Of a stretch of DNA of 64,000 nucleotides, positions 46,247-62,016 are shown one piece after another. The DNA comes from Mugil cephalus (taxonomy: Eukaryota; Chordata; Actinopteri; Mugiliformes; Mugilidae). Within the stretch, counting starts at the first letter, position 1. Each line of letters opens with the position of its first letter. Where the stretch lies: positions 17,821,668 through 17,885,667 of the forward strand of contig NC_061777.1 of the NCBI RefSeq assembly GCF_022458985.1. The letters run 5' to 3'. Below the pieces are notes generated by a model that ran no database searches, was not told the origin of the DNA, and saw only the letters and a program-made list of their open reading frames with translations. The position numbers and the translations under genes are program-made.

Positions 46247-49148
46247 TCAAGAACTGCTCTCCAGCAAAGCCTCAAAGTCAGGGGAGCAAACCATTTTGTG
46301 TTTGACATTCCCTAATACAGTCAGGTTGCCCGTCCTTCCCTCGGTGTTAACAGAGACCAGCTCCTGAGAAAACAGAGGGAAAAACAATGTTAATGATTAT
46401 ACATGAATATGATGAAAAATTAGCTTTAGTCCTACATAGAAGTTAACCCTGTTGCACAATGCAGGGGGCTACACGTGAGACTTAGTCAGAGGCAGGTGTA
46501 AAGTGTATAGTCTTGATCAGTTTTCATGGTGAAAAAGAGAAACAATTATGCAATGGAAATCTAATATACAGACTTCAAAACAAGCAGAACTTATTAAGAG
46601 ATTTAATTTCTGCAAGACGGGAAACTAACTGATGCGCTCATGCAGCATGGCGCTGCATGCATCTTGAGGGAGAGCACAGCGAAAAGAGAACGACACGGCT
46701 CTCTGGCCTAATTAATACAAGACAGTTGACGACAATTTAATCATTGCTGTAGAGCTCAATAATTATAGTTTTATCCTAGCTGTTGTTTCTTTTGCTCGGC
46801 AGTCATTTTTAATGTATTGCTTTGCGAAAGCCAAAACTGAGATAAGTAACCGTATCAATGTGACAGCCACAGCAACTCCCTGCTCCTGAATGTGTCAGCA
46901 CGGCTGCATATTTTATAAGCCGAGTGTAGCTGTGTCTAGTAGTGGTTTTAGGTGTAAATATTTATCACAAGTAACTGAGTCAGACACAGGGCTTTCAGCC
47001 AGCTTTAGTTTTTACTTTTTTTTTTTTTTTTGTACATCCAGCTGGTGCAACCGGCCCCTGATGTTTACTGAATGTGGGCCAAGCATGTACAGAAGAAGGT
47101 AGTAAATCAACTCAGACGGAAATGATGAAATCAAGTGTTCACACAGTTATTAAGTGACAATATTTCATATTCAATCTCTCAATCCGATTGAAAATTAGTC
47201 TGTTGATGGGTCTATTACTCCACTTTTTAGTCAGACATTACATTTTATGTAAACGTAGTCTAAGACAGTAAGATCTCTAAATATGCTGTTTCACCTGTAG
47301 GAAAGAGCATGATGTTCCTAGAGACACATCAAGGGTCACTTGTCCGAGGATGAGCTGTATCCGGCCAGACTTCCGCACAAGCATCTTTCCCAGAGGACCC
47401 TCACGCAGATCTTTCAGATTGCAGCTGTTGTCTTCAGCCTCCTCTTCCTGTAAAAAATAATAATTAAAACACAGTCTCACACATACTAGCTCTGTATCGA
47501 AGCGATTTAAAAATATAGACGAAGGCTACAACTACCTGATTGTCCGTCTTCAGGAGCACAGACTGTCCATCCTCTGACTGCACCTCTGTTTTCACCGGCC
47601 TGTGCTCTGTCGTGGGCGGCTGGCCGGGCAGCGAGTCAGGAAGCTGGATGAAGAACAGCTCCTCCCCTTTGCTCAGACTCCATCTATGCAGAAGGTCATG
47701 AAGGACCTCGGGCTCCGGGAGAGGCGGGGGTCGGAAACTCGCCTCCGTCTTCTTTATTTCCGTTTCCTCCGGTTCTTGTTTCACTGAAGGCAAGTTCATG
47801 GGCATCATGAGAGGGCAACTATGTTGACAATGCAATTGCAGAAGTATTGACGGTATAGGCTGACGGCATTTTGGTTTGATTCCAAAATAAGACTATATAA
47901 ACAATATTGTGCAGTCACCTTCAACTCCAGACTCCATGAGTTCACAGTCCTCCTCTACCTTCTCAGGTTTAACAGGAGCAGCACTGAACTCCTCCTTGAA
48001 TCCCCAACCCGACACAGCGAGAGGAAGCTGGACGGGGCAGCTCCTGTGCTCACTCTTCAGGAAGGGGTCGTCTATGAACTGAAGTAAAGCAAAAGAAATG
48101 ATAAATTGACTGAAAATACGGCATACTCCAGCGCCTCTTAATGAAGATCATCAAAACTAAGGCACTCACATTGTCGCGCTCCAGCTTGCGCAAAATCTCT
48201 TTGGTCTCCTCCTCAGTCTCTCTCTTCTCTTTTTTAATATTGATGATGGGTGAAGGTCCCACGCTCGGAGCATCTCTCTCGCTCTCATAGCCAGCTGTGT
48301 GTAACAACGGGATCCACTTAAAACGCACAATCATTCATGTGTAATATAAACCAGATTATGTGCACTTGCATCCAGACCCCACCTCTCTTCTTCATCATCA
48401 TCTCCGCCGGACCCTGCTCAAAAATAGAGTGGGACTGGATGACCTCCGGGCGGCCCCGGCCCCGGCCCCTTTCCCTCGGACCCCGGCCTCGCTCTCCATC
48501 TTTCCTGTCTCTCCTCGGCCCGCCTTCAACTTTTATTCTGTCGAGAGAGAGAAGGGTCACCAATCAATAAAACAGTGAAATGCACAACTTTAAGATGGTT
48601 CCTTGCTTCTTTTGGGACACTCACTCTTCCTTAACTTTTCGGCCGATAATGTTGGGTGTAAATGTTTTCTGAAAAGTAAAAACAAAGACAGACGTTACAG
48701 ATAAAGTAACCGTATGAAACTACGTTACGATTTACACCTTCTCGTTTTTTCGAGACCATATGGAATAATAGAATTACCCAAAAAGTGTTAATCAAACCAG
48801 AATACGTTTTGTTACCATTAAAATAACAAATATAAAGAAAAACCACTGAATGAGAAGTTGTGTCCAAACCTTTGACTGGTAGTGTACATCATTCACACAT
48901 AAAACAATGCGGTTAACTGAGGTGTTTCCTCTCAATGGCTGTCCACTAAAACATTTTCTGGACAGTGAGCTTTCCTTAGAGCCTACCTTTTTCACCCCTC
49001 CCAGGGTGAGGTCTCTCGACCGCATTGAAGGTAGACGACCCGGACCGATGCCTGCCGACGGTCGGCGGCCCACCAGCGGGGGTCCTGCATTAGCGCTGCC
49101 TCCAGGGGTTGGCACGCGTTGACCGCTGGAGTCACCCGAGTCTGCCAT
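46247..49148 (-). CDS. polr3d: DNA-directed RNA polymerase III subunit RPC4
   Basis: Pol III-specific subunit that pairs with RPC5 in a TFIIF-like module, needed for transcription of tRNA and 5S genes in the nucleus. Eight exons join in frame: 48987-49148, 48625-48668, 48383-48537, 48170-48294, 47919-48078, 47536-47783, 47295-47447 and 46247-46363. They give 387 residues (human 398). Diagnostic blocks are MRSRDLTLGGVKK then KTFTPNIIGRK (exons 1-2), the RG-rich run and RPEVIQSHSIFEQGPAEMM (exon 3), INIKKEKRETEEETKEIL (exon 4), ELFFIQLPDSLPGQPP (exon 6) and the RPC4 core GKMLVRKSGRIQLILGQVTL (exon 7). The start MADSGDSSGQ was chosen because an acceptor-like AG lies just before it. It diverges from phyhip across a 5.4-kb gap. 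Confidence 0.96.
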
Positions 49149-49495
49149 CTGAGTCTGCCAATGATTTACCAAAATTACATTATCTCCAAACTATTAAACT
49201 AGTTTCATAATATTTTTTAAAAAATGTAGCAATTGTGTAAATATCATCTGACTCGGAGATACTGAGATCTGAGATACTGCAGTGGATATGAAATGTGATA
49301 TTCCCAAATCAAGATATTCCTGTAAGATTCACTCTTATCCAACTAGATTGGGGGCTGTAGTAAGATCAAATGGTGCTTCAATAATATTCCATTCAGTATT
49401 AGTTCAGTGAAGTATGCAAACTTATGCAGTTAGTTTTTCTTATGCTTATTGTTTTTCTCTGAAATGTAATTGGTATTCAGTGGCACTGCATACAT

Positions 49496-49522
49496 ACACA
49501 CACACACACATATATATATACA
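49496..49522. repeat. CA/TA microsatellite
   Basis: A run of CA followed by TATATATA in the polr3d upstream gap. Confidence 0.85.
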
Positions 49523-51989
49523 AACATATATTTTACATTAAAGGTGCAAAAGTTCAGAAATTATTAATCGTTTTATTTAATTATTTCATTTTTTTTATTA
49601 TTTTTTACAGGGTGGGTAGATTTTTATATCCACACAGAAAGTGTTACTAGGGTGCAGATCATATCATAAGCAAAATAGAAACAAAACAAAAAGTAGAAAA
49701 ACAGAGTTCTTCTTTACAGAACATCATTCCTAATAACATAATCACCTGAAGTTCAGCACAGATTTTAGTTATTTTTTTTAACAACCACCTTCAACTTCTA
49801 CTTTTCAAACAAAAGGCAAAAGATGATCATTTTTAATAACCCGTGTCTAAAAGGCAGCAGAAAATATCAGCAACACGTGGCTAAATTACATCATTACACC
49901 ATCCCCTTCCAGTTTATTATAATTTCACGCTGTCAGCAGTAACATTTCACGCCCCGGGCTTCTCCAGATACTTACGTTATTATTCTTCGGTGGTCCCTGA
50001 CGAGAGATTAATTCAAAACTTGAGCGTCAACACACATTGTTTTTTTGTCACAGCATGAATATCATGGTGATGACGGTGATGCACGCCGCCATGACACTTC
50101 CGCGTTGTCACCGTCCTCTGAGCTCACGTGGCTCAAACATGCGCAGAAAGATTCGCATGGAGATTTCGTCGGTTTGCATTAGGAGCTCGTCGTGTGATCG
50201 GGCTGTGATTAACTGTTAAGCACCGGGCATGATATACACTACAACAGTGACCGCGTTTAACGTTATGTTAATTTGTAAAAGGCGCCATGTTACAGACAGT
50301 CCCGCATTTACATATGCAAAGAATCTGACTCCATCTTTGCTTCATTACAATTACAACAAACGCAGAAACAGAAAATGAAAAGAAAGTAAAAACAAGAACT
50401 TTATGAGGCTAATCCTCCATAAAAAAATCAAATCAAATAAAATAAACGTAAATATGCTGCATTAGGACAGACTTTGAAGACCATACATTAATGTAAAATG
50501 AAATGTTATGGAGAGATCTGGACCAAAGATGGAGCTGTGGCCCTGTTCAGACCTGATTTTTTAAAACCATATCAAAGAGGATCAAGAGGCTTTAAAGAGG
50601 CAAAACCAGAGATGCAGATGCATATATATAAAAAATAAAGAATTATTTTTTTAAACTCTTGTAGGGATGACAAGAAGAATATAAGAGTGAGACCTACAGC
50701 CATCACAACTGATGGAAGAAACCACCAAAGTTAAAGATACACTGACCTAAAAGAAAAGAGAGCGACACTGTCTTTTGCAAATGTCTACTGAGGTATGAGA
50801 GTACATTGAAATGACTTGTGCACATGCTCATGTCAAGCTAAAAACATAATATGATGCTATGAAGCGTTTAAATTATGGTGCATCCAGCAGGAAGAACAAA
50901 AGGGGTAAAGATAGCTCTGCTTAGCACTGTTTCTGATCATTGTGTTGTTTTTTTTTTTTTTGTCCAGATATTTGTTCCAACCCGATGCTGAGGTTCTGAA
51001 GACGCTTGGAACGCTCAGGTGCTCTCCTGATATTCAGAAGATGTTTGCTGTGATCTAAGAACTCACACAAGTTTTGGAAAATAATAAAACGTGCCAGTGT
51101 GTGAGTATAATTCAAATGGGGTCAATTTCTCTACTCTAAGTTCAAACTGCACGGTCCCATCTCTGGAGCCGAGAGGGTTATTTGGACAGAGGCAAACTGT
51201 CATTGCATGACTAATGATGGATGACTACAGTTTAATTACACTCTGGGGGTATCACTCATCTGCAGCTGACTGGAAATGAATGAAGCTTTTTCAATACTGC
51301 ACAAAGCATGTGGAATTACGGCAATATATCTTTGTCACTGCTAATACTCTAATATAATGTGTTTGTGTATGGTGGGCACTCTCACTATATAAGTTCATCC
51401 CTTTGTTGTTTTCCTTTATCCTATGCTCACGTCTATAGTTTTAGCAGCAGCAGATTATAGCCGTTCATATGGGAGGGGTCTCTTTAATCCCTAATGGGAA
51501 CCGAAATGAAGTTGTCCAGTGAGGTTGAACCAGTACAAAAACATCCCTCTGAAAATTAATGCCAGTAGAAATCTGCTTACTCTGGACTTACACACAGGCA
51601 TCCCTCGCCCCCAGATAGGCTGAGGGGAGATGCCCCGCGGAGTCAGTCCATATGGCATAACAGTTGGCACATGTATATTTTTGAGGTCTTGATGGTCGGC
51701 TGTGTGATTTACTCACAGAATAATCCCTTCTGAATATTCTGCCCCCATGCCCACCACCCCCCACACACACACTCCTCGTACTGCTTCCATATCTGAGATG
51801 TGACATTATGCAAGCAGCGAGTATTCAGACCATATTATAGTGTGTTTTGCGCCCCAGGGCTGACTTGCTGATGTGTTTGTGCATGGTCGGCCGGTGAAGG
51901 CATGATGCTGACGAGGCGGACTGTGAGTCTCACTGTGATCACACTTCAGGTGGACAGTTCCCTCTCCTGATTTTTTTTTTTTTTTTTGT

Positions 51990-52311
51990 CTTCTTCTCCT
52001 TTTAGGTTTTAAATCATCCTGTGCGGCTGCATAGGAGTCAAGGAAACATCACACAGGGCGCAGAGCAAAGGAAAAATAAGGGAGGGGGAGGTGTTTGGGG
52101 GTTAGAGCGTGACACACAGAGAGGGAGAGAGAAACAGACGGAGAAAGAAGAAGAGAGAGGAGACTGTGTGTTAGTTTCACCTCCTAATCAGTTTTCCTGG
52201 GGGATCTGTCATCGACTGCAGCAGAGGAGGCGCGCAGACAGTCAGATAAGAAGACGGTGCAATTCAACCTGGCTGTGATCTTCTGCCATCCCAAATTTGA
52301 ACCTCATACAA
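51990..52311 (+). promoter_or_regulatory. Possible non-coding first exon of phyhip
   Basis: A GA-rich segment (GAGAGGGAGAGAGAAACAGA type) ends in a good donor, CAA followed by GTAAGG at 52312. The first coding exon of phyhip begins two bases before its ATG right after an acceptor (54533-54534), so a separate 5' exon must exist. This is the best candidate seen, without direct support. Confidence 0.3.
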
Positions 52312-54536
52312 GTAAGGAAATCTTTTAATATAGCCTCCTTTTGGTGGTAATAATAATAATGATAATAAATCCATTATGTTGTTTTTCATGTATAATTCTG
52401 AAGTTGCTAAGCTCAAATAAGCAGAAGCAGCTGGAGTTTTATTTGTGCATTAGATGTCAGCCATAAAGTCAGAGGAATACAGTAACTGGGGGTGACAGTG
52501 GATCCGCTTTATTTGCATGTTGCATGATGACATTTTTTTTTTTTTTTTTTGCCGTCTTTGGACATTTATTACACCCCATGTCATCTTGCACGAGGCTGTG
52601 AGCACATTTCAAACGGCACCGCTGAGACTGGAGCTCATTCTCCTAAATGGTAATGGTAAATGGCTCGACTGTGCCAGCTTTAACGGCTTCTTTATGGAAC
52701 TCAATTGAACAGACAATATCGGTTACAAATGGAGCCATTTCACTCCCCGGTTTAAAAGCTGTGCTGAGGAAATTGTGACTTTCCTTCTTCCCGCTCATGT
52801 AATTACCAAAATGTGTTTTCAGATAATTCACTCTGAAACAAACAGTGGCTTTGAACCGGAAAGCTGCCCTACCCTATATGCAATGCTGCAGCTGCAACAT
52901 CTGTATGTGTTAAGTCTTTCAGCCCAGGATAAGAACTGTAACCGAGTACCATCAATCCAGTGCAAGCACTTAACGATAAATCACCATTTCGGATGCAACT
53001 TGCCATTTGCCCTATTTGAGGCAGCTGTCTATCAAGAGTATCACGGTGGAGATAATGAGCCCACATTTATTTGCACAGACGGATTTTTAAATGAGGGCTC
53101 GTGTGAACGCTGTGGAAACCTTCGCTTGAACTGCGTTCACACACATTCGATCCAAAAGTGGAACAACACTCAGAGGCATGGGGCTTTGATGACTTGTCCT
53201 GTGAGGATCTACTCTTGCCCCAGTTTCTCTCTATGAAAAGACACCAGGGTAAAAAAAAAAAAAAAAGAGAGGGAGAGAGAACAGCAGCTGGAAAACAGAC
53301 GCATGGATTCGCACGTGCGTGATGCAACGGCTTTCTCTCTCTCTCTCTCTCCCCTTGTCCCCGTGTGAACGAGCTATAGCACAAATTTCACAGTTCACAG
53401 GCTTTAATGAGCCGGTGCAGCCCGTCCATCATACCGACTGGAGAGCACCTTTAACAGACCCAGCAGCCACACGCTGACTCCACATCAAGCATTTGCAGGA
53501 TCACACACACACACACAAGAAACCGAGCTTGTTACCATTGGTTATTTTTAGTCACATCTATGAGCATATGTTCGGCGTGAGAGGGCTTTTAATAAGGGAA
53601 ACAATGTGCCGCTTTGGTGTCAATATGCTGAAATTTAAAAGGGAGAAAATCTTCGTCTCGATCGGTGAGCTACACCGGGGAAAGACGACTGCAATAACAA
53701 ACTGATGGATGAAGATTACAGACATACTATGGAGGAGTAGATGTCCCAGGGAATAATAGAACTACTGCGCAGAGGAGGCTTCCCATCAGTTAAGAGCAGA
53801 GAAGGTGACAGGTAATGAAATAAACACTGGCTGACCAATAGATTACCCCCGGCACGGTACTCAAGGCTATGTGCAGCAGCCTGGATCTAAGTGAAGATGA
53901 TTGTAAATCACCTGCAGCTGATACTTTATCCTCCCTACTTTCACTGGAAATAGCTGTTTGAAGATTTCCCTTGAGCTGCAGGGGGCTCTCTTGCTTGGCA
54001 GTTTAGAGACGGCAAGAGAAAAATATTTCAGAAGTTCCTTTCAGTTTAAATTGCTGCTGACGCGTGCAGGAACATATTTGTTTGTGACCCCTTCCTTTCC
54101 TGGAGAATCACAGGAGAAAGATGAGGGAGGCTGCAGCCGTGTGGTTGCCGGGAGACTGCTGTAGGTGGATTATGAAATGCACGGTGAAAGCAGAGTCCAG
54201 TCACCCAGCTGGGAGCCAATCGAGTTGTGTAATGGTGGGAAATGTCAATTGAGGGCAAGAAAAGGGAGGAGGAGGGGTAAAAAAAAAAAAAAAAAAAAAG
54301 AGAGAGCAAGATAGTGAATGAAAAGCTGACTCACGGACCCGTAAATGAAAAGTTAATTTGATTCCGGTTGAGTGCATTCAGCCGTGGTGTTTTTGAGCAG
54401 CTGTACACTTTCACACTTTCATTTCATAAGCTTTTTGTGGCACAGTTTAATCTCCTGCTCATCTCCCGCTTTGCTACCGCAGTCCTAGATTACGCTCTGG
54501 TCTAATGAACCGCTTTTACCTCCAATTTTGACAGAA

Positions 54537-57122
<2,586 letters not shown>

Positions 57123-58037
57123 GGGAAACGCCGGTTTGGTGACGGACCTGGGCGCCCGCGATGCATAAAGACAAAAACAGTTTAGCTTAGAAAACTGTAG
57201 GTCAGAACACTGTGGAACCAGTCACCTCTCGGGGTGTCTCTGTGCTGCTCTCCCTCTACCCCCCCCAACCTGGACTAGAATAGTGTGTTTTAAATAGAAG
57301 ATTTGTGTATTGAAGAAACTCAGCTGGGTAAACAGTGAATAACCATGCATGATTGCTGAGCGAAACGCAACAGACTTCCTTACGTGTCGAGGCTCCTAAA
57401 TTTTCTCTCATGCTCTTTCATTGAGTCCACTCTGTTATGTGTGTTCTTCCCCCCAACAACTAATAACTTAACACGACTGCTTTACAGATTTCTATAGAAA
57501 TTATTTCCTCTTCAATATTGTGATACCCTCAAAATAACAGCCAGATCTTCCATCACTTAAAAAAAATGCTTAAAAAGATTGTGAATGTTGCATTTCAAAC
57601 AGTGAAAGCCAAGGGATGTGTTGTGGTCTTGAACACAGCTTTGTTACGAGCGCAGAGCTAAGATTAGCTCCGTTATTTCTATGGGCTGCCAATGGGTTGT
57701 CCCCGCCCACTAAACTCTGACCTATATGGGGAGCCCAGAAATGCCTCAAGTGAAAGGGACCCCCCCTCTTCCCCAGTGGACCACAGTAACTCATTTGGAG
57801 GTGACTGGCCAAAGTGTAGGACATGAGATCAGAATGTGATACATTATGCAAAAGAAAACTGAAAAACAATTAAATGCAAGAAAACCGACCTGTTTTAGAG
57901 TATTTTTTATACGAAGAATTTATTAACTGATTGAAAACAAGAGTTTCTAAGTACAAACAGCGCAAACGTAATAAAAATATTCATCACACTTTCAGCCGTG
58001 CACCACATAGATAGGGATCATTCCTTGGCTGGGCATG
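57123..58037. other. Convergent 3' region of phyhip and the PPP1R3 gene
   Basis: No coding sequence. It contains the phyhip 3' untranslated region from the left and, at its right end, the short 3' untranslated region of the minus-strand gene. A minus-strand AATAAA at 57919-57924 would give the PPP1R3 gene a 3' untranslated region of about 110 bp. No clear plus-strand AATAAA for phyhip was found in this gap. Confidence 0.5.
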
Positions 58038-59077
58038 TCATGCCCTTTCACTCAGATTCTTCCCGCGGCAGAGATGTGAGCTCACGCACACTGCAATGCT
58101 GTAATTCTGTCCACTGTTGTTGTCCCAGAAAGGCTCCCTGTGTCCTCCTGGCAAATACTTTAAACAGAACTCTATCTTCCGTTTGGCGTCCAGCACCTTA
58201 GGGATCGCAATGTCAAATTCAAAGATGTCCGTGTCGGGGCCTCCGAAGCGCTTCTGCAGGTACGTGCACGGGACATCTCTGTAGCTCTGCCACGAGTCAA
58301 AGGTGATGCGAACGCGCACATCCTTCTGGACGCTGATGTTCCTGACTCGCACGGTGCCTTGGACGGCCTGTTCGGAAATACTGCAGTTCTCCAGGATGAC
58401 CATGCTCTCTGCCAGTTTGGCACGGAAGGCCTGGAAATCTGCGGAGGGCTGTGGGAAACCCAGTTTGAGTCGTGTTCCTGGGCAGCAGGTGCTGACGGTG
58501 CAGCTGTAGCCATCCTCCGTCATGCTCCCCAAACCCTGCAGCGAGGGCAGCAGGTCGAGGTCGGGCTGCTCCTCTTCGTCGGAAAACACTCGCACGGCTG
58601 TCAGAGACAGTCCGTGCGAGTCGGCAAAAACCACGCGTTTGTTCTTGACCGGCAGCAGGACGTCGTCGTCGTCGTCGTCCAGGTCACTCATAAAAGATGA
58701 GAGCGGGTGGGTCACATAGCTCAAGATGTCAGAGGAGAGCTGGTCTGAAACTTGAGGACGGATGCAAGGTCGCTGGGGTTTCAGGATGGGGACCCAGACG
58801 TGAGGACACAGTTGTTTACTTTGGTTCAAGCAGAGCCGCACAGCAATCTCCACAAGTCCAGAGGACTGGGCCATTGAGCCCAGGCCAAACGCGGGAAGGA
58901 CACTTAAAAGAAATAGACAGTGATTTCCATAAATGTTGTTGCCCTTAAAGTGTGATCAGTGAGTTCAGTGTGACCTGTTAGCAAAACCGTGACGGTATCT
59001 TTAAAAAAAGTGATGCAATGTGATTCACTGCACATTATATTTAGGTCAAATGCTTACCTTGCACTGGACATCTCCAT
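58038..59077 (-). CDS. Protein phosphatase 1 regulatory subunit 3 (glycogen-targeting), B/C-like
   Basis: Brings PP1 catalytic subunit to glycogen so that glycogen synthase is activated. Exons 59058-59077 and 58038-58902 join in frame (AAG donor GTAAGC, acceptor TTTTAAG) to 294 residues. Without the tiny first exon an internal ATG would still give 278. Seen: the PP1-docking motif RVVF (96-99) in NKRVVFADSHGLSLTAVRVF, a run of six aspartates just before it (82-87), and a CBM21 glycogen-binding domain at about 155-278. CBM21 landmarks are FPQPSADF, LENCSI, VRVRNISVQKDVRVRITFD and WDNNSGQNYSI. Length and the WDNN region fit PPP1R3B or PPP1R3C about equally, so I leave the paralogue open. It is convergent with phyhip and in line with gins4. 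Confidence 0.88.
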
Positions 59078-59079
59078 AC

Positions 59080-61228
59080 TGCTAGTCTGGTGTTGCGTGA
59101 TGAAAATAAAACCCTCAGTGGTTGAATGGAGGTCTACTAAACAGAAGAAGTATGTCAGTGTTACAACAGGTAGACATGAAAAACCACTGTCATGTTTCAC
59201 ATGTGTGAAAATATAATCTATTACAAAGTCACAAAAAATTGAGTCTTACCCACAGACTCCCATGAGCAGCAAGTAGCAGCAGCAAGTCTATGTTTTACCC
59301 ACAGGAGAATCTGGCACATCCTGTTTATACTACCTCAGTTCAGATGTCATGTTGCACACTCCACCCTCTTCACCCTCCTGACCAATCAACCGAGCTTTGT
59401 GGATAACTGTAACGTCTCATGTTGTTTTAAAAACCATTTATGGTTTCAATTTAAACATTTTTCACATTAAGTTAAGCGCTACTCAGTTTGATTCAGTATT
59501 TAACCGTTAAAACAAAAACATGTGATCAAACCCTCAGCCATGGAGATGTACTGTATATAAAATTAAGTCTTTGTATTATCACCTCACACGTGTGTTGTCC
59601 AGTTGTTGACGTGGCATTAAACTTCTCCTGCGCAGATTGTATATACAGATTTCTATACATTCACTTTAAGGTGTGTTGTTTGGAATGTCACTCTGCACTG
59701 TGGAAACTATGCCAGTGATCCTGGACTCTATTCTCAGACCCCACACAGACCCCACTGAGGTCTTGGCCTGAATCCAAGCACTCTGCGAGTTGGCTATCCG
59801 CCCTAAAGGGATCACTGTCCCACAGTCCTCGAACGTGTGTGATGCTGAGGAGGACCGGATTACAAACTACTCACAGTGGGTCAGTCACTTGATCGGGAAG
59901 AAATTCAAGTATCACTCCATATATAGTGAGAGGGAGGGACGGAGAAGGCTCCTAGGGACGCATGACATACGTGCACAGCAACAGTGCGCAAATGCAGATG
60001 CCACAACTGGAAACAAGTCCAGGCGGTTTAACCACTTAACTGATATAGTCCACACCTGTCCGTGAAACTGATTTTGAGTCCACTGTCCAATCACGTTTTA
60101 AGGATTTGACTTTTTTTTTGACCTCCTGATACCCTGCGTCCTCACATGGGGACGTTAAGTTTTAGGTCTGTGGCACCTTGTTCTGCTCCATTTAAACTTT
60201 TATCGTCATAACTAGATACTAGTTGGTGTAAAAACATGATGGCGGAAATTTCAGCTGATTCATTCTGCAACTGATCACGTAACAATAGTGCACAAGGTAC
60301 AAAACCTCATCAAATTTTAAAGTTGAACTTCACAACTTCACTAATTATCAAGTACTCAATTGAAGACATTGCGATTGCATTATTTGCAATTCTGCTTTTG
60401 CACAACAATGTTCAGATATGAAAATTAACATATTTTGTTACATATTAGTGATTTCATAATAATATTGAGAAAACAAAATCCTCGTGTCAGGACATGTTAT
60501 TTTTCCAAAAACTACTTCCTGTTCAGTACTGATAATGATACTTAGTTTTTAAGTTCTTAGATCCTACTAATCCCAAATAGAGTAATGGATAAATTAAAAA
60601 TGCAAAGCAAACAAAAGCTCAGGTCTCAGGAGGTTGAGAATGCATTAGGAAGCTGTGTCCGGTCAAATGATAATGTTGGGCACGGCGATCAATAAATAAT
60701 GAAATAAACACAACAACATTCAAGGATGTGCTCAAATGTTTTTATTTTTCTTGAGTCCATATTTCCAACTATTCTCCATTTCATTTCCTCACAATTTTAA
60801 TGAGAATAACTACATGCACGAACCCACACTTCTGTGTAAGAAATCCTGTGTCGTCTAAGCAATCATGATTTTTCTTCCTTGCTAGATTACCAACATACTC
60901 GGTATATAAAAATAAGTGTATAATCCTAATCTCCGTTTTGATATGAGCTGGATCTGCAGTGCTGTTGGAGAAGATGACAGCCTGCTGACACGCGGCTCCG
61001 TTTCTCACAGCCTCCCTCAACCCCTTATTAGTTCCAATTACTGGCCAGTCCACGTGACAAAACACAGAAATGAGCACTGATTGCAACCTCTGAGACGCTT
61101 ACATAACTATCCTTAAAAACCACAAAGGCTTAAAAGATGATATTATACATATCCTTGAGTGGAAAAGAAAACACAATAAAAATAAAGTTCAAACTTATAA
61201 TGCATGGTAATAGTGTAAAAAAAACATT
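59080..61228. other. Intergenic region between the PPP1R3 gene and gins4
   Basis: About 2 kb of AT-rich sequence with scattered short frames but no recognisable exon. The first 250 bp presumably contain the PPP1R3 promoter (minus strand). From about 60.7 kb onward it may include alternative gins4 3' ends. Confidence 0.55.
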
Positions 61229-61234
61229 TTTATT
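61229..61234 (-). terminator. Possible polyadenylation signal of gins4
   Basis: Minus-strand AATAAA, 780 bp after the gins4 stop codon. Other AT-rich hexamers are nearby, so the site is tentative. Confidence 0.3.
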
Positions 61235-62016
61235 ATTTACAATCACACCAATGCATATGACTAAAAGCGCAACTGTCTTATTATGGTAGACAAATGAAGC
61301 ACAAAACATACACACAGATTAGCACTTGAACCCCGAAGTCACTGTGATGCCAAGTGGATGAATGAAATTACACCTTCAGGTCATCTGATAAATCCTGTAA
61401 CCGAGCATAGTGACAGGAATAATGATGAATTAGCAGTCTCTAACAGACACCGACACACCAGAACGCATTCGAATTACGCAACCAAATTTATGATTATAAA
61501 CATCCAAAAATAACCCCACAGCTCTGCAAAAGCTACTTTGGCGAACGAGGCCTGCTCAGAGTCTTCAGTTCTCACTAGCAGTGACCTTTTTCTTGGGGAC
61601 ATGGCACCGCTTTCCATTTGCATCGCCCAAGTTATTCTCACTCGGTCAGGAAGAAGAATGTGTTTCCTGATGTGAATAGGTAAATCTGCCCTTTTCTCCT
61701 TCGGGCTATTTCACAAAAATCTCCGAACAACGCGACAAACCTGCAACATAAAAACGACATAAAATGTTAGGTGCATTTAACTGTAAACTGTCCATCATCA
61801 TGTGATTGTTTTAAAAGACCTTTTTTTTTTATAAGTCGTTGCCAAGACACAATGAACTCTGCAAAAATACAGAGCAAAAAATAAAAGCAGATGTCACGGC
61901 CAAGCTTATGTAAGATCTGCACAAATACATTAGCAGATGTTGGTTCAAGAGGGTCTGAGGGCAACACCGTGTTAATGAGAAAGACAGACAAGAGTCACTG
62001 TTACCTACCTCAACAT

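Larger units (their letters stand above)
49149..54536. other. Intergenic region between divergent polr3d and phyhip
   Basis: Holds the upstream regions of both genes. A CpG-richer patch at 49940-50170 is a likely polr3d promoter. Purine-rich sequence at 52020-52310 may be a phyhip 5' exon. Poly-T and poly-A tracts occur at 50949, 51970, 52532, 53252 and 54281. Stretches such as 51140-51330 are low in simple repeats and look constrained, but no coding exon or RNA gene is recognised. Confidence 0.5.

Noticed and set aside
52775-53236. Open frame of 153 codons upstream of phyhip
   Set aside because: No domain, no conserved start context, flanked by simple repeats. It probably arises by chance.
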